Source of the DNA: an uncultured Acetatifactor sp.
GTDB taxonomy: Bacteria; Bacillota; Clostridia; Lachnospirales; Lachnospiraceae
Length of the DNA stretch: 37,457 nucleotides
Assembly: GCA_904501885.1 (NCBI GenBank)
Contig: CAJGCP010000019.1
Location: forward strand, 1-37,457
Direction: 5' to 3'
Under the pieces are notes generated by a model, which worked only from the letters and a program-made list of their open reading frames with translations, made no database searches and was not told where the DNA came from. How positions within the stretch are numbered: position 1 is the first letter of the stretch; the number at the start of each line of letters is the position of its first letter. The translations under genes were made by a program, and so were the position numbers. Positions 1-9,405 of the stretch are shown here, in pieces.

Positions 1-141
1 CTGAGGGATACGGGCCCATATCCGAACATTATCCCCCTAAACAATGTATTTCTACTGCTTATTCCACAGCCGGTTGCTTAGACCGGCTGTTTTTACCCGT
101 TCCATCTCGACTTCACATCACGTACATCTACATGAACGAAA
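1..141. repeat. Direct terminal repeat, left copy (circular closure)
   Basis: These 141 bases are identical to 37317-37457. They hold the last 27 codons of the integrase, its terminator and the 3' end of the endolysin gene. An exact overlap with coding sequence continuing through it means the contig is a closed circle of 37,316 bp. The length of 141 equals a common largest k-mer size of metagenome assemblers, so an assembly overlap is more likely than a physical packaged terminal repeat. Confidence 0.93.
66..94 (+). terminator. Intrinsic terminator shared by convergent integrase and endolysin genes
   Basis: A perfect 9-bp stem, ACAGCCGGT (66-74) and ACCGGCTGT (82-90), has a 7-nt loop and is followed by TTTTT. 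The integrase stop codon TAG (79-81) ends in the loop. The endolysin stop codon (93-95, minus strand) lies just past the stem, so the two genes end 11 bp apart. The U tract fits termination of integrase transcripts; the other direction has only a short A/T flank. The same element reappears at 37382-37410. Confidence 0.85.
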
Positions 142-929
142 TCTGCGTAGATTCCAATACCGCCCGTTCCCGGCAGCAAGGTTTCCGCATACGCTGCCAC
201 CGTTTTAGGCGCAACACCACTGACCACAATATCCGCTGCGGTACCATACAAATGCTGACTGTATGTAGCACCACCAACTTTCTTATTGTATGATGCCGTT
301 CTGAACGCACTATTGATATTCACCGGGCGTCCAAAATGCGTTCTGATTTTCTGCAACACTTCAACCAAGTTAGGTGCAATAAAGATAGGATCACTACCAT
401 CATTACACTTAAATTCCTTCACTTGAAAATTTGCAGACACTTTCTTGTTTCCGTCTTTCGCATTTGAATATGCATGTATCACTATCATACCGTTCTCTAC
501 CTCCACTTCATCCTCAATTCCAAGGAACATCTTCCTCTCTGCTTCCCTTCTTCTCACAAGACCTTCAAGTTTCTCGCCCGTGGCTGACTTGTTATACAGA
601 AGCAACGCATCCGCAATCTGCTCAAGGCTCCTATTCTCTATCAAGGTCTTCAAACTACCGCCTCCACAGTTGAATGTGAAGGACACCAGCGCATCATACT
701 GTCCCTGCGTCAATGCTTCCTTGACATCTTCATGAACATACCACTCATACCGGCGCAGGTCAGACAAAAGAAGTGCTTCTGCCTGCTCCTGGGTAATGGT
801 CTGTCCCTGCACCACTCCCTGTGTGTGTCCATATCCAATCGTCCACACTCCTGCAGCACACTGATACGCCGTCAGCCGACATCCTTCAAATGACTTAATA
901 AGGGCAATTCCTGCATCACTAATTAACAT
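93..929 (-). CDS. Two-domain endolysin: GH24 lysozyme plus M15-type peptidase
   Basis: This 278-aa protein degrades host peptidoglycan at lysis. Residues 1-140 are a T4/P22-type lysozyme (glycoside hydrolase 24): the catalytic Glu sits in SFEG, followed by the TAY and TIGYGHT motifs. After a linker, the C-terminal half resembles the M15_3/DUF882 zinc peptidases, with SAFRTASYN, SQHLYGTAADI and FVHVDVR supplying the expected His/Asp ligands, so it probably cuts the peptide stem. The start at 929 is preferred over an ATG 39 bp upstream because GGAGG lies 9 nt ahead. That start overlaps the end of the upstream holin-like gene by 11 bp. There is no signal peptide, so export should need a holin. 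It is the last gene of the late operon. Confidence 0.93.
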   Translation of the reverse strand: MLISDAGIALIKSFEGCRLTAYQCAAGVWTIGYGHTQGVVQGQTITQEQAEALLLSDLRRYEWYVHEDVKEALTQGQYDALVSFTFNCGGGSLKTLIENRSLEQIADALLLYNKSATGEKLEGLVRRREAERKMFLGIEDEVEVENGMIVIHAYSNAKDGNKKVSANFQVKEFKCNDGSDPIFIAPNLVEVLQKIRTHFGRPVNINSAFRTASYNKKVGGATYSQHLYGTAADIVVSGVAPKTVAAYAETLLPGTGGIGIYADFVHVDVRDVKSRWNG

Positions 930-1263
930 TTCCTGCTTCCTCCCCAGACCTATTAAACTTTCCATCATCCAGCAAATCCTTCACAGCATCAAACCAACCC
1001 TGTACTACCCGTTCCAGAAATGCATCTGTAATAAATACCTGAATCCATGCAGGGAGCAAAGAACGCGCCCGGGATAATACCCACTTCATTTTCTGCTTGC
1101 CCTTATGTACCAGTTCCGGTCTGTGCTCTGCCTCCAGGAACATCTGATACACATCGGCCCTGATGTCTGCAAGAGACAAATCCCTTGCATAAAAATAGAA
1201 ACCTGCTACCACGACGATAAACGCCACCAAAATTACAAATGCTACTACAACTTTCGTTACCAT
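919..1263 (-). CDS. Small membrane protein, holin candidate (LLH-like)
   Basis: A 114-aa protein with one strong N-terminal transmembrane segment (about residues 4-25, rich in Val, Ile, Phe and Ala) and a long amphipathic basic C-terminal region. That layout resembles the LL-H-type phage holin family, and the gene sits directly upstream of and overlaps the endolysin, the classic holin position. AAGGAGGAAAG precedes the ATG. I infer that it forms or helps form the membrane lesion that releases the endolysin. The family call rests on architecture and context, not on a diagnostic motif. The neighbour at 1278-1592 is the other holin candidate. Confidence 0.6.
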   Translation of the reverse strand: MVTKVVVAFVILVAFIVVVAGFYFYARDLSLADIRADVYQMFLEAEHRPELVHKGKQKMKWVLSRARSLLPAWIQVFITDAFLERVVQGWFDAVKDLLDDGKFNRSGEEAGNVN

Positions 1264-1277
1264 AAATTCTTTCCTCC

Positions 1278-1592
1278 TTATTTTTCATGTGGCGGCTCTG
1301 TTTGTAGAGCCATTAATGCTTCATACAAATTTGTTCCAACTCCATTACCCTTCAACGAATGATATTGCTGATATTCGTCTTCCAAGCTCTGCTTCACGTA
1401 GATTGGACAATATCCCAAATCGTCGTGATACTTGTTGTATAGCCGAATTAAATCAGCCCTGAGCAATGCTCTTATCCCCTTTCTCGTCGCCAAAATTTGA
1501 CGATACATATACAAAAGAGACGCGGCAAAGGCTGTCAGAAGCTGCCAATTCTCTTTGACAAAATCGAGAAGGTCCTTAAAAAAATTCACCAT
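1278..1592 (-). CDS. Small one-TM phage protein of the lysis region
   Basis: A 104-aa protein with a hydrophobic stretch at about residues 16-32 (LLTAFAASLLYMYRQI) followed by a basic, helical region. It is preceded by AAAGGAGGGG and sits 14 bp ahead of the holin-like gene, with the structural genes upstream. The single membrane segment, small size and position suggest a second holin, an antiholin or a small tail-associated membrane protein. I do not recognise a named family with certainty, and the sequence alone does not separate these roles. Confidence 0.55.
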   Translation of the reverse strand: MVNFFKDLLDFVKENWQLLTAFAASLLYMYRQILATRKGIRALLRADLIRLYNKYHDDLGYCPIYVKQSLEDEYQQYHSLKGNGVGTNLYEALMALQTEPPHEK

Positions 1593-1633
1593 TTTGCGTT
1601 CCCCTCCTTTCCCTCCTTATTCGGCCGTGCTGA

Positions 1634-2125
1634 TTAAGAACTCTTCACGTAGTCCACATAAACGCTGTATGCAGAAACAGGAGCGCCACCGATAACCAGT
1701 GACACCCCTGCTTCCTCTACCCTTATTTCAGGAACACACCACACCGGCGCCGTTCCCTCCTGCTTTACTGAACCACCAAAACCAAAGACCTTATTCCCGG
1801 CCGTAATCCCTTCATCCAAAACTACCGTGTCCGATACCTCGATACCATCTGCTACATACCACTTGCGCCAAATGGGCTCCTCCCCCAGATACCCGACTAC
1901 GTACTCCCCGGCATTCTCAATCACATGCCCCTTGTACTTTGATGCAAAGTCCTCCAACTTCTTTTGCACTGCCGCCGCAAACTCATTGACCCTTTGCGTG
2001 ACTTCAATCATCTTCCGCTCCAGCCCTCGGATACCCTTTGAACTGTCCCCGGATATCAGACTAAAATCATACTTCCGCTCCAAGTCCGCCGGTGTTCTCA
2101 CACCCTGCCTGTCCTGCTTACTCAT
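1634..2125 (-). CDS. Phage structural-region protein of unknown function
   Basis: A 163-aa protein. The start at 2125 (MSKQDRQGVRT) is chosen over a start 39 bp upstream because GGGGGTGGTG lies just ahead of it; the gene overlaps no neighbour and follows the giant protein by 13 bp. Residues 1-75 are charged and helical, with a coiled-coil-like segment (RGLERKMIEVTQRVNEF). The C-terminal half is beta-rich with many Gly and Val residues. The N-terminal TPADLERKYDF pattern is familiar from short proteins near tail and lysis genes in Clostridia phages. It may be a minor virion or fibre-tip protein; the function is not established. Confidence 0.6.
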   Translation of the reverse strand: MSKQDRQGVRTPADLERKYDFSLISGDSSKGIRGLERKMIEVTQRVNEFAAAVQKKLEDFASKYKGHVIENAGEYVVGYLGEEPIWRKWYVADGIEVSDTVVLDEGITAGNKVFGFGGSVKQEGTAPVWCVPEIRVEEAGVSLVIGGAPVSAYSVYVDYVKSS

Positions 2126-2138
2126 ATTCACCACCCCC

Positions 2139-5100
2139 TTACCAGGACACCGTACCATCACCATTGATGGTAAATTCCAGTTCCTCTAATATCGTGATTT
2201 TCTCCTTGTAAGAAAGATCATTCCTGGTGGCCAGATAATCCAAAATATCCTGATTATATTTCTTCTTATCTTCCTTGCTGCTGTACATGGAACGATATAG
2301 GATAATCCTCTGCCCATAATCCAAAGCATCCAGACTGTTGATATAAGCAATCCTCTTTTTCTTCACGCTGCCGCTGATATCGTTTCCGTTTTTGTCCTTG
2401 TCTGCCTCAATGTCCGTCAGCGCCTTGGTGTACTTCTTGTACCCCTTATAACCGCCTATAGCCTTCGATATGGTGTACTTCTCCGGATTCTTACTGTAGA
2501 AGTCAAACTCTTCAAAGTCCTCAAACATATCATAATTTGACATATCCAGTTTCTTTTCCCGTTTTGCGATATTATTCACCATGATATTCTTCTGCTTCAC
2601 AGAAGCATCAAGCCCGGCGATATAATCAACCTTGTCTCCCAGCGTGGTGCCCTCAGTGGAGTTCAACTTCTTCAGTCCCTTGCGATAGTCCCAATAATCC
2701 TGAATGGACATCTCCAGTTCCTTGTATTCATGAATCTGCTTCTCATTCAAAGGAGCTTCCCCCCGGTCAAAATACTCCCTCGCATTCTTACTGGAATACT
2801 GACCAAAGATACCAGCCTTAATCCTGTTTCCCACAGTATCTTCCACAGGGAACCGCAAATTGCCACTGTCTGTATAAGAACCACTGATGGGCAGGTCATC
2901 ATCAAACATCTTCAATCCCTGCCAGGTCTTCCTCATTTGACCGCCTCCCACAGGAATAGCAAGATACCAAGCAGGATTTAACCATTCCTTGGTCAACTTC
3001 TTCCAATTCTTATCATCAATGTCCTTTAGCGTTCCTTCTACCGTCTCATAGATGCCTTCCCCATAAGGGAACACCGAACTGATTGGAATTCTACCACCTC
3101 CCATGATTCCACTTACGAAAGGCAACTCATCCAAAACATTGTCCGTCAATCCCATCATCACATCCGACGCCTTTTTTTCTTCATCATCGCCGCCAAATAC
3201 ACCCATATCTTTCAGCAGCTCCTCTAAGATACCTATAGGGTCAAAAGCAGAATCCCTTCCTGTCAACGAAGAATAAAGCGCATTGTATGCATATGCACCC
3301 ACGAACATTGCCACATACCCCGAGATCAGTTTTCCCTTCGACTCTGACTGCATATCCTGTGGCATATCCTTGAACATATACCCATACTGATTATTTACTT
3401 CCAACTGGAATGCTGTCATTGCCTTTATTACAGGGTTCTTCGCATCAAAAATAGTAGGCATATTGCCCCTACTTCTTCCAGCCATCACATTCTCCGCAAA
3501 CTGGTCAGCATTCCGAATAGCCTCGTTTTCACTCATGCCCTTGGAAATGTTCTGCAGATACTTGGAGCGCCACACCGTCTGCGAAGTGAATCCGTCTACT
3601 GCTTCCATCAGAAAACCGACTTTTTCTGATATCTTATCCCAGACACCCTTGTGAAGATTCTCTTCGCCACGTAGCCTATTCGTCAAGAAATCCGATTTAT
3701 CTACTACTCCATCGTCCCTAAAGGTTGCCCGGATGGTATCACTCATGGCACGCAACGAATAATACGGAGAAACCTGCCCCCACGACTGCGTAATAGGAAT
3801 AAAGTTTGTCAAAGCGGAAGAAATACTTCCTGCCACCATGTTTCCCGTTACACGATTGGAAATATTGGTAATTGTTGAATAAACCTCTCTGTTAAGGTGT
3901 TCCTCCATTCCCCTATCCATGGAGTGCTTCTTGGCGGCAAGCGTATTGGTCTGGATTCTCAAATCAATGACAAAGTTATTCAGAGGATTTCTTGCTTCCT
4001 TGTACGCAAGATCTATCTGCTCCTGCATCTCATCCGCATCATACTCCTCACTATTTCTAATCTTATCGATTTTATCCTTCAGTCCCTGCTCGCTGTGAGA
4101 ATATCGGATGTAATTCTCTAAGGCACGTCTCTTTTGGATATCCTCGATATGGTAAATCCAATCAAGGGCTCCATGCACATAGGTATCAAGGCCCTGCGTG
4201 AAACTATAATCCGTGATATCACTGGTTCTTTGCTTGTTGAATGACTGCCAACTCCTATTTGGTTTGAAGTTTTCCGTCATTCCGGCAATGTCCGTCGGGA
4301 TTTCATTTTTCTGCGTCTTCCAGTTGAACAACTTTGCAAGCCATCCCTGTTTAGCGTCCGTGAAATGAGGGAAATAACCTTGCCTATATGGAATCTCTTT
4401 CATGCCATGCTCTCTCAACACCTCATTTACTCTTGCAAGCAGCATGTCATAGGTTTTCCTTGCCTCCTCGATAATACGGTCCACCTTTTCCACATCGATT
4501 TTCTCTTTGTGCTTCTCAAAATACTCCTGCATCACCTCTGCTGTCAGTTCTGTGTCCGGATTATACTTATACTCACCAAGCATCTGAATATACGCATCCT
4601 CTGCACTGGTAATCTTCATATCCGCATAAGGCTTCTTGATGGCATTGGACTCCCTCTTGAGCATTGCTTCGTTGTGATTATACTTGCCCTGCAGTTCCTC
4701 ATAGATTCTATCAGCCTTGGCAATATCTCGATTGCCCTTTTCGTCCCGGACAACATCCCTCAGATTTCTCCGCAAAGTATTAACCTTATACGAAATCCCC
4801 AGCTTCTTATCTACCCATGTGGAAGTGTCACCGATTAGTTTCTTCATCAGTTCCGTATACTCCTGCTGCTTTGCCTTCCTTTGCATCGCCATTTTGTAGG
4901 TAGGCTCCTTCATCTTGGCCAGCCGCTTTTCAATATCACTGATACGCTTCGCATATTCAGCATCGATACCATCCCTTTTTCGCTTCATCTGCTCAATGCT
5001 CCGCAACAATTCGTTGGCTGTCTTCGTATTCTTGTTCTTCTTGGCATCATACTTCGCCTGGGCTTCCTTTATCTGTTTCGTGAAATCATCATAGGACTCC

Positions 5101-8100
5101 TGCCGATACTGACGGTTCCTGTCAAGTTCCGTCTGCGTGGCGGCAAGCTTCGCCTCGTACTTCTCTTCCAAGGTCTCTACATCCTGCTGCCCAGTGGGTT
5201 CTTCTGCCGTTTCTTCCTTTCCGGCTGCCTCCGTCTCCGGAAGCGGTGCAATATCTTCCCTTACAGGACCTATATCCTCCAACGGCTCCTTTGCAGGTGC
5301 CTTGATGTCCTCCCTTATCGGGCCTATGTCTTCCATGGGCGACGTCTCTACTTCTCGTACCGGACCGATATCTTCCTGATCTGAAAAAATTTCAGTTGTA
5401 TTTTCGGAATTTTGCGGTATAATATTAGTAGATGCATCTGATGAGACATCGTGGGAAATACGGTTATTACCGCGTCCCTCACCGTCCAAGGATGTGTCTT
5501 TTTTTATGCCCCAGTTATAAATTTGACTTTCACTCGGATTTATAACATCTCTAACGGCAATTCGCACGCCAACCGTCTGCTCTCCTATCTGCACCGGAGT
5601 ATAGAAATAATTCCAACGATATACATTAGGGTCCCCATCGTAGTCAGGTGTGGAATAAAGATACCTGGCATTCTTGAATATCTCTTCAGTGCTGTACAAC
5701 ATACCAGCCTTTTCCTGATTTACTTTTTCCAGTACTTCATTAATACCGGTACCGTACAGCTTCGCATCCAGGATTGCTCCATTCACTTCAAACTCGAATC
5801 CATGATTGCTGATGCCGCCAAGAAACTGCCGGAGATTGGACTTGAGCCTGTTAAAGGACTCTTTTAGAATCGGATTTCTATCCTTTTTCTTCATACTACG
5901 CAAATCAGGAAATGACTCTTCCACTTTCTGCATAGTATCCTGCGAAACGGTTACCACGGAGCCTGCTGCCACCATTTCATTATGTACCTGTCGGGTAATT
6001 GAACTCTTGGTAGCTTCGTCCTCATACCCCACATTCTTCCAGATAGGAGCATCATTATTTGCATACTCTTCCATCGTGATCGGATGGGTACCGTCTGTTT
6101 CCTGCTGTCTAGTTACAATATCCTCTCTCACTGGTCCGATATCGCCATCGAGCATCACGTCACGTCCGTACACATTGTAGTTCCCTACAGGTCCCATATC
6201 CTGCTGCCCTTCGGTAGATAACGACGGTCTTATAGGAAGGTCATCCGGCGTTTGATCGCTTGTCCCATCCAGGCTTGTATCCGCATACTGGCCTTGTGTA
6301 ATATCAATCCATGCCACAGACTCTAATGGTACCCGTTTTGAATACACATTACCGTCACCAGAATACGATGCAGCCTCCATGTATGAAGGCGATACAAATA
6401 CACCCTGTTCTATCGGATAGGATGAATAAACAGTGATTTCTCCTTCCTCAAGGGCCTTTTCTGCCATTGCTCTATCAAAGTCAGGGTTGAACTCGTCATA
6501 GTCTGCATACTCATCATCCATCAAAGCTTCTTCGAAAGTTTTTATATCATCTACAGAACGAACCCAGGTATGATATGTATCTGGTGCCGGATTATGTTTG
6601 TTTATGGTTTCCAGCTGCTTTTCCTTGACATTTTCATTAATTCCGCGTACACTATAATCAAGGTAGTTCCCTTTAACGTCTTGGACGTACGCCTTGCGGA
6701 TTTGTTTAAGATCAGCGAGATATTGGGAACTACCTTCTTTTTTATCAATCACTGTTCTTAATCCGTATATGTTTGGAATTGTATCTATTCCTGTCTTTAT
6801 CATCTGCTTATTGATCAGCATTTTTTTCCCATCATAGATATCTGTCACAGCCTCAAGGTAATATATGACATTATCTTTGCCTACTTTTACATATACGATT
6901 CCCGGGACACCATTGGCGTTAGTTTTAACAAACACTTTGTCGTAATTTTCAACAAGCCAAGGTATTTTCTTTATATCCTCTGATGTAACCGGATATTTTT
7001 CATTAGTTCCCTCACCATGCGAATTTCTAATATGCCGAATATCATTGTCTCTAAGCACATGCGAATAATCCGAAATATCAATTTCTCCCGCGACATCATT
7101 CACAAGCTTCTGAGAAACCTCCGAGTATTCCTTATATGGTTCAGTATTTGCATTTTTATACGCGGCATCCACGTACGCATCGACATCCTCTTGTGTTACC
7201 CCAAAACTAAATCTGATACTACCCTCGATGCTTTTATTTCTACTTTCCCGATACACCTGCTCAAAGGTATGCATTGCCTTCTCCAAGGTTCTCGCTTCCT
7301 TACTTCCAGCTGTAGCCATTTTATACAGATGCCTAATTTCATTACGAAGGCGCTGAAACAAGTTTGGATTGTCTACAGACAGCCTTCTGACAAAATCAGC
7401 ATCTGTGAAGATGTAATCTCCCACCAAATCCGCCGTAAGTTCCGCTTCAATATCGGCTCCCTCGATACCCTCATATAATTTACTCAAAGCCTTCAACCGG
7501 GAATCGTATTCTCCTTTCGCCACGGCATACTGCTTTAGCACCTCTTGCAGTTCTCCATAAAGTTCTGTGCCCTCCAACACATGAGTGATCTCATGTCCGA
7601 CGACGGCATTCAAAGCCTTTGCAGAATCTATATTGATGGAAATACTGCTGCCCTGCACAAATCCGTTGACCGTTTTCCCCTCAAGAGCAAAACCACTCTC
7701 TTTCAGTTTCTCATTATTCGTAAAATCAAAAGACACACCCTTGTTCTCTGATATTTTTGCAATCAAATCAACAAATTCGTGTGTCCTATTAGTGTTATTG
7801 AGTACACCACTTTCCATGGCCATCCTGACCACTTCCTGCTGCTTCGGGCTATACTGTGTCAAATCCGCCTTAAATACTTGTCTTCTCCTGTTATCCTCGT
7901 TATAACTTTCCGCAAGTTTGGTACCCTTCACCAGTTCATAGACCTCTGTTCCCAGCTGCGCCTTTAACTGCTTCTGCTTCGAAGTAGCATTCGGGTCCTT
8001 TACCATCTTCTCTAATTCCGCATATCTGGAAGTCTGAGCAAGTGTAGGCTGTGTTACCTTACCTAACTCCTCATATTCCTTCTTAATCGCTTCAGAATTG

Positions 8101-9392
8101 GCAACCTCGTCCGTATATGCCTTATATGTATCTCCCCCAAGCACCTTTTCGATGCTATCAATTCCTATATACCCTTTGTCCATGGCAGAGACGGTCTCGT
8201 CGTACAATTTGGATTTTTCCCGACCTGTAAGTTTCTGCCCGTTCGCTTCCCTTTCTTGAATGAGTTCTTGATATACTGCATCCACAACCTTCTGCTCATT
8301 CTCCGTAAATCCTGTAACATAATCCTGACCTTGCTTGGTTAATTTTATGGCATCAACCGACTGTGCACCATAACTTGTTAAAACACCAACTATAAATTGT
8401 TCAAGTAAATTCTCATCCTCCAGGATTTTCCAGAAATCCTCCTCGCTCTTATATGTCAGTTCTTTCCATACAGCATTTGCGAAGCCATCTATTACTTCTT
8501 CTGACCCCTCAAAGATACCTTTGACCGCTAACTGTGCAGAATTCTTTAAAAGAACGTTTTGAATTTTACTGGTCAATGCGTTAGCCACCATGTCATCAAA
8601 TGTTGTCAATCCTTTATTGAAGCCTACTACATTTACAGACTTCCCTAAACCACCAAAAATCTTTTCTGTGATTACGGCAGAGGTTCCTGATAACAACCCG
8701 TACACCTGGGCTTCGTCATAAGTAGCACCATCCTTTAATGCTTCTGTTGTAGCGCTACCGCTGACACTCGTTCCCATAAGCACATCTACGCCTGTTTGAA
8801 CAGTCTTTTGGGATGCTCCAGATTTTTTTAGGTATTTTCCAGCGTAAAGCAGAGCCATCACCTGTCCCATTCCTTGGTTGAATGAATCTATTGTCTTTCC
8901 ATAATTTGAATATGGTGCAAGTTTGTCGTCTGCTATCTTGATTAAATCTGCGACACCACCCTCATTTTCAGTTTCATATCTAATTATATCGGCAAACTCA
9001 TCATCTCCTAAAAGATCATAAATATCTGCTATTCTATACTTTCCATATTGCACTACACCATCAAACACCCTGGAAAACCCCATTCCAATTCCTGTCGCTG
9101 TTCTTCCGGCATTTGCCCAAAAATTTTGCGCCGGCGTTCCTTTTTCTGCAGGTTTTAGGAACTCTAATTTCTTTTCTGTTGGTTCCCCATATTCATGCGT
9201 TGTCTTTTGATAGAACTCATGCCCCCTATCTCGCGGAACCGGTGTCGGTAGTGCTGGACCAATATTCCCATCACTCACCATCTGCTTCACCGGGCCGATA
9301 TCGGTATCCTTGTTTACTCGTGGAAGCATCTCTTTCTTTTTCTTTTTATTTCTCGTAACCTTTCCGTTTAGGTCCATAATATAATCTGCCAT
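2139..9392 (-). CDS. Giant polyvalent internal virion protein (2,417 aa)
   Basis: This gene fills about a fifth of the genome and resembles polyvalent proteins that phages inject with their DNA. Features in order: a basic Lys-rich N-terminus; a helical region to about residue 580; a zinc-peptidase motif HEITH near 600; a region with IRHIRNSHGE near 783, like the Barnase-EndoU-ColicinE5/D-RelE (PBECR) nucleases; an ADP-ribosyltransferase-like segment at about 945-1030; an LPD3/PBECR-like region at about 1105-1300; a long coiled coil at about 1410-1530; and an LPD38-like helical domain with hydrophobic stretches at about 1830-2065. Seven IGP[V/A/I]-type motifs lie in the linkers. The start at 9392 has GGAGG 6 nt ahead. 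In a podovirus it probably fills the internal core or ejection role and also delivers anti-host activities. The domain names are my recognition, not a database match. Confidence 0.88.
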   Translation of the reverse strand: MADYIMDLNGKVTRNKKKKKEMLPRVNKDTDIGPVKQMVSDGNIGPALPTPVPRDRGHEFYQKTTHEYGEPTEKKLEFLKPAEKGTPAQNFWANAGRTATGIGMGFSRVFDGVVQYGKYRIADIYDLLGDDEFADIIRYETENEGGVADLIKIADDKLAPYSNYGKTIDSFNQGMGQVMALLYAGKYLKKSGASQKTVQTGVDVLMGTSVSGSATTEALKDGATYDEAQVYGLLSGTSAVITEKIFGGLGKSVNVVGFNKGLTTFDDMVANALTSKIQNVLLKNSAQLAVKGIFEGSEEVIDGFANAVWKELTYKSEEDFWKILEDENLLEQFIVGVLTSYGAQSVDAIKLTKQGQDYVTGFTENEQKVVDAVYQELIQEREANGQKLTGREKSKLYDETVSAMDKGYIGIDSIEKVLGGDTYKAYTDEVANSEAIKKEYEELGKVTQPTLAQTSRYAELEKMVKDPNATSKQKQLKAQLGTEVYELVKGTKLAESYNEDNRRRQVFKADLTQYSPKQQEVVRMAMESGVLNNTNRTHEFVDLIAKISENKGVSFDFTNNEKLKESGFALEGKTVNGFVQGSSISINIDSAKALNAVVGHEITHVLEGTELYGELQEVLKQYAVAKGEYDSRLKALSKLYEGIEGADIEAELTADLVGDYIFTDADFVRRLSVDNPNLFQRLRNEIRHLYKMATAGSKEARTLEKAMHTFEQVYRESRNKSIEGSIRFSFGVTQEDVDAYVDAAYKNANTEPYKEYSEVSQKLVNDVAGEIDISDYSHVLRDNDIRHIRNSHGEGTNEKYPVTSEDIKKIPWLVENYDKVFVKTNANGVPGIVYVKVGKDNVIYYLEAVTDIYDGKKMLINKQMIKTGIDTIPNIYGLRTVIDKKEGSSQYLADLKQIRKAYVQDVKGNYLDYSVRGINENVKEKQLETINKHNPAPDTYHTWVRSVDDIKTFEEALMDDEYADYDEFNPDFDRAMAEKALEEGEITVYSSYPIEQGVFVSPSYMEAASYSGDGNVYSKRVPLESVAWIDITQGQYADTSLDGTSDQTPDDLPIRPSLSTEGQQDMGPVGNYNVYGRDVMLDGDIGPVREDIVTRQQETDGTHPITMEEYANNDAPIWKNVGYEDEATKSSITRQVHNEMVAAGSVVTVSQDTMQKVEESFPDLRSMKKKDRNPILKESFNRLKSNLRQFLGGISNHGFEFEVNGAILDAKLYGTGINEVLEKVNQEKAGMLYSTEEIFKNARYLYSTPDYDGDPNVYRWNYFYTPVQIGEQTVGVRIAVRDVINPSESQIYNWGIKKDTSLDGEGRGNNRISHDVSSDASTNIIPQNSENTTEIFSDQEDIGPVREVETSPMEDIGPIREDIKAPAKEPLEDIGPVREDIAPLPETEAAGKEETAEEPTGQQDVETLEEKYEAKLAATQTELDRNRQYRQESYDDFTKQIKEAQAKYDAKKNKNTKTANELLRSIEQMKRKRDGIDAEYAKRISDIEKRLAKMKEPTYKMAMQRKAKQQEYTELMKKLIGDTSTWVDKKLGISYKVNTLRRNLRDVVRDEKGNRDIAKADRIYEELQGKYNHNEAMLKRESNAIKKPYADMKITSAEDAYIQMLGEYKYNPDTELTAEVMQEYFEKHKEKIDVEKVDRIIEEARKTYDMLLARVNEVLREHGMKEIPYRQGYFPHFTDAKQGWLAKLFNWKTQKNEIPTDIAGMTENFKPNRSWQSFNKQRTSDITDYSFTQGLDTYVHGALDWIYHIEDIQKRRALENYIRYSHSEQGLKDKIDKIRNSEEYDADEMQEQIDLAYKEARNPLNNFVIDLRIQTNTLAAKKHSMDRGMEEHLNREVYSTITNISNRVTGNMVAGSISSALTNFIPITQSWGQVSPYYSLRAMSDTIRATFRDDGVVDKSDFLTNRLRGEENLHKGVWDKISEKVGFLMEAVDGFTSQTVWRSKYLQNISKGMSENEAIRNADQFAENVMAGRSRGNMPTIFDAKNPVIKAMTAFQLEVNNQYGYMFKDMPQDMQSESKGKLISGYVAMFVGAYAYNALYSSLTGRDSAFDPIGILEELLKDMGVFGGDDEEKKASDVMMGLTDNVLDELPFVSGIMGGGRIPISSVFPYGEGIYETVEGTLKDIDDKNWKKLTKEWLNPAWYLAIPVGGGQMRKTWQGLKMFDDDLPISGSYTDSGNLRFPVEDTVGNRIKAGIFGQYSSKNAREYFDRGEAPLNEKQIHEYKELEMSIQDYWDYRKGLKKLNSTEGTTLGDKVDYIAGLDASVKQKNIMVNNIAKREKKLDMSNYDMFEDFEEFDFYSKNPEKYTISKAIGGYKGYKKYTKALTDIEADKDKNGNDISGSVKKKRIAYINSLDALDYGQRIILYRSMYSSKEDKKKYNQDILDYLATRNDLSYKEKITILEELEFTINGDGTVSW

Positions 9393-9405
9393 AGATATCC
9401 TCCTG

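Noticed and set aside
1..141. Terminal repeat read as packaged direct terminal repeats (T7-like)
   Set aside because: The repeat lies inside the integrase gene and its terminator, matches an assembler overlap length, and temperate phages of this kind rarely have such ends; circular closure is simpler.
4365..5384. Several plus-strand frames with hydrophobic or Leu-rich translations opposite the giant protein
   Set aside because: They mirror the Lys/Glu-rich coiled-coil coding sequence, which gives Leu/Phe-rich antisense translations; no start signals.
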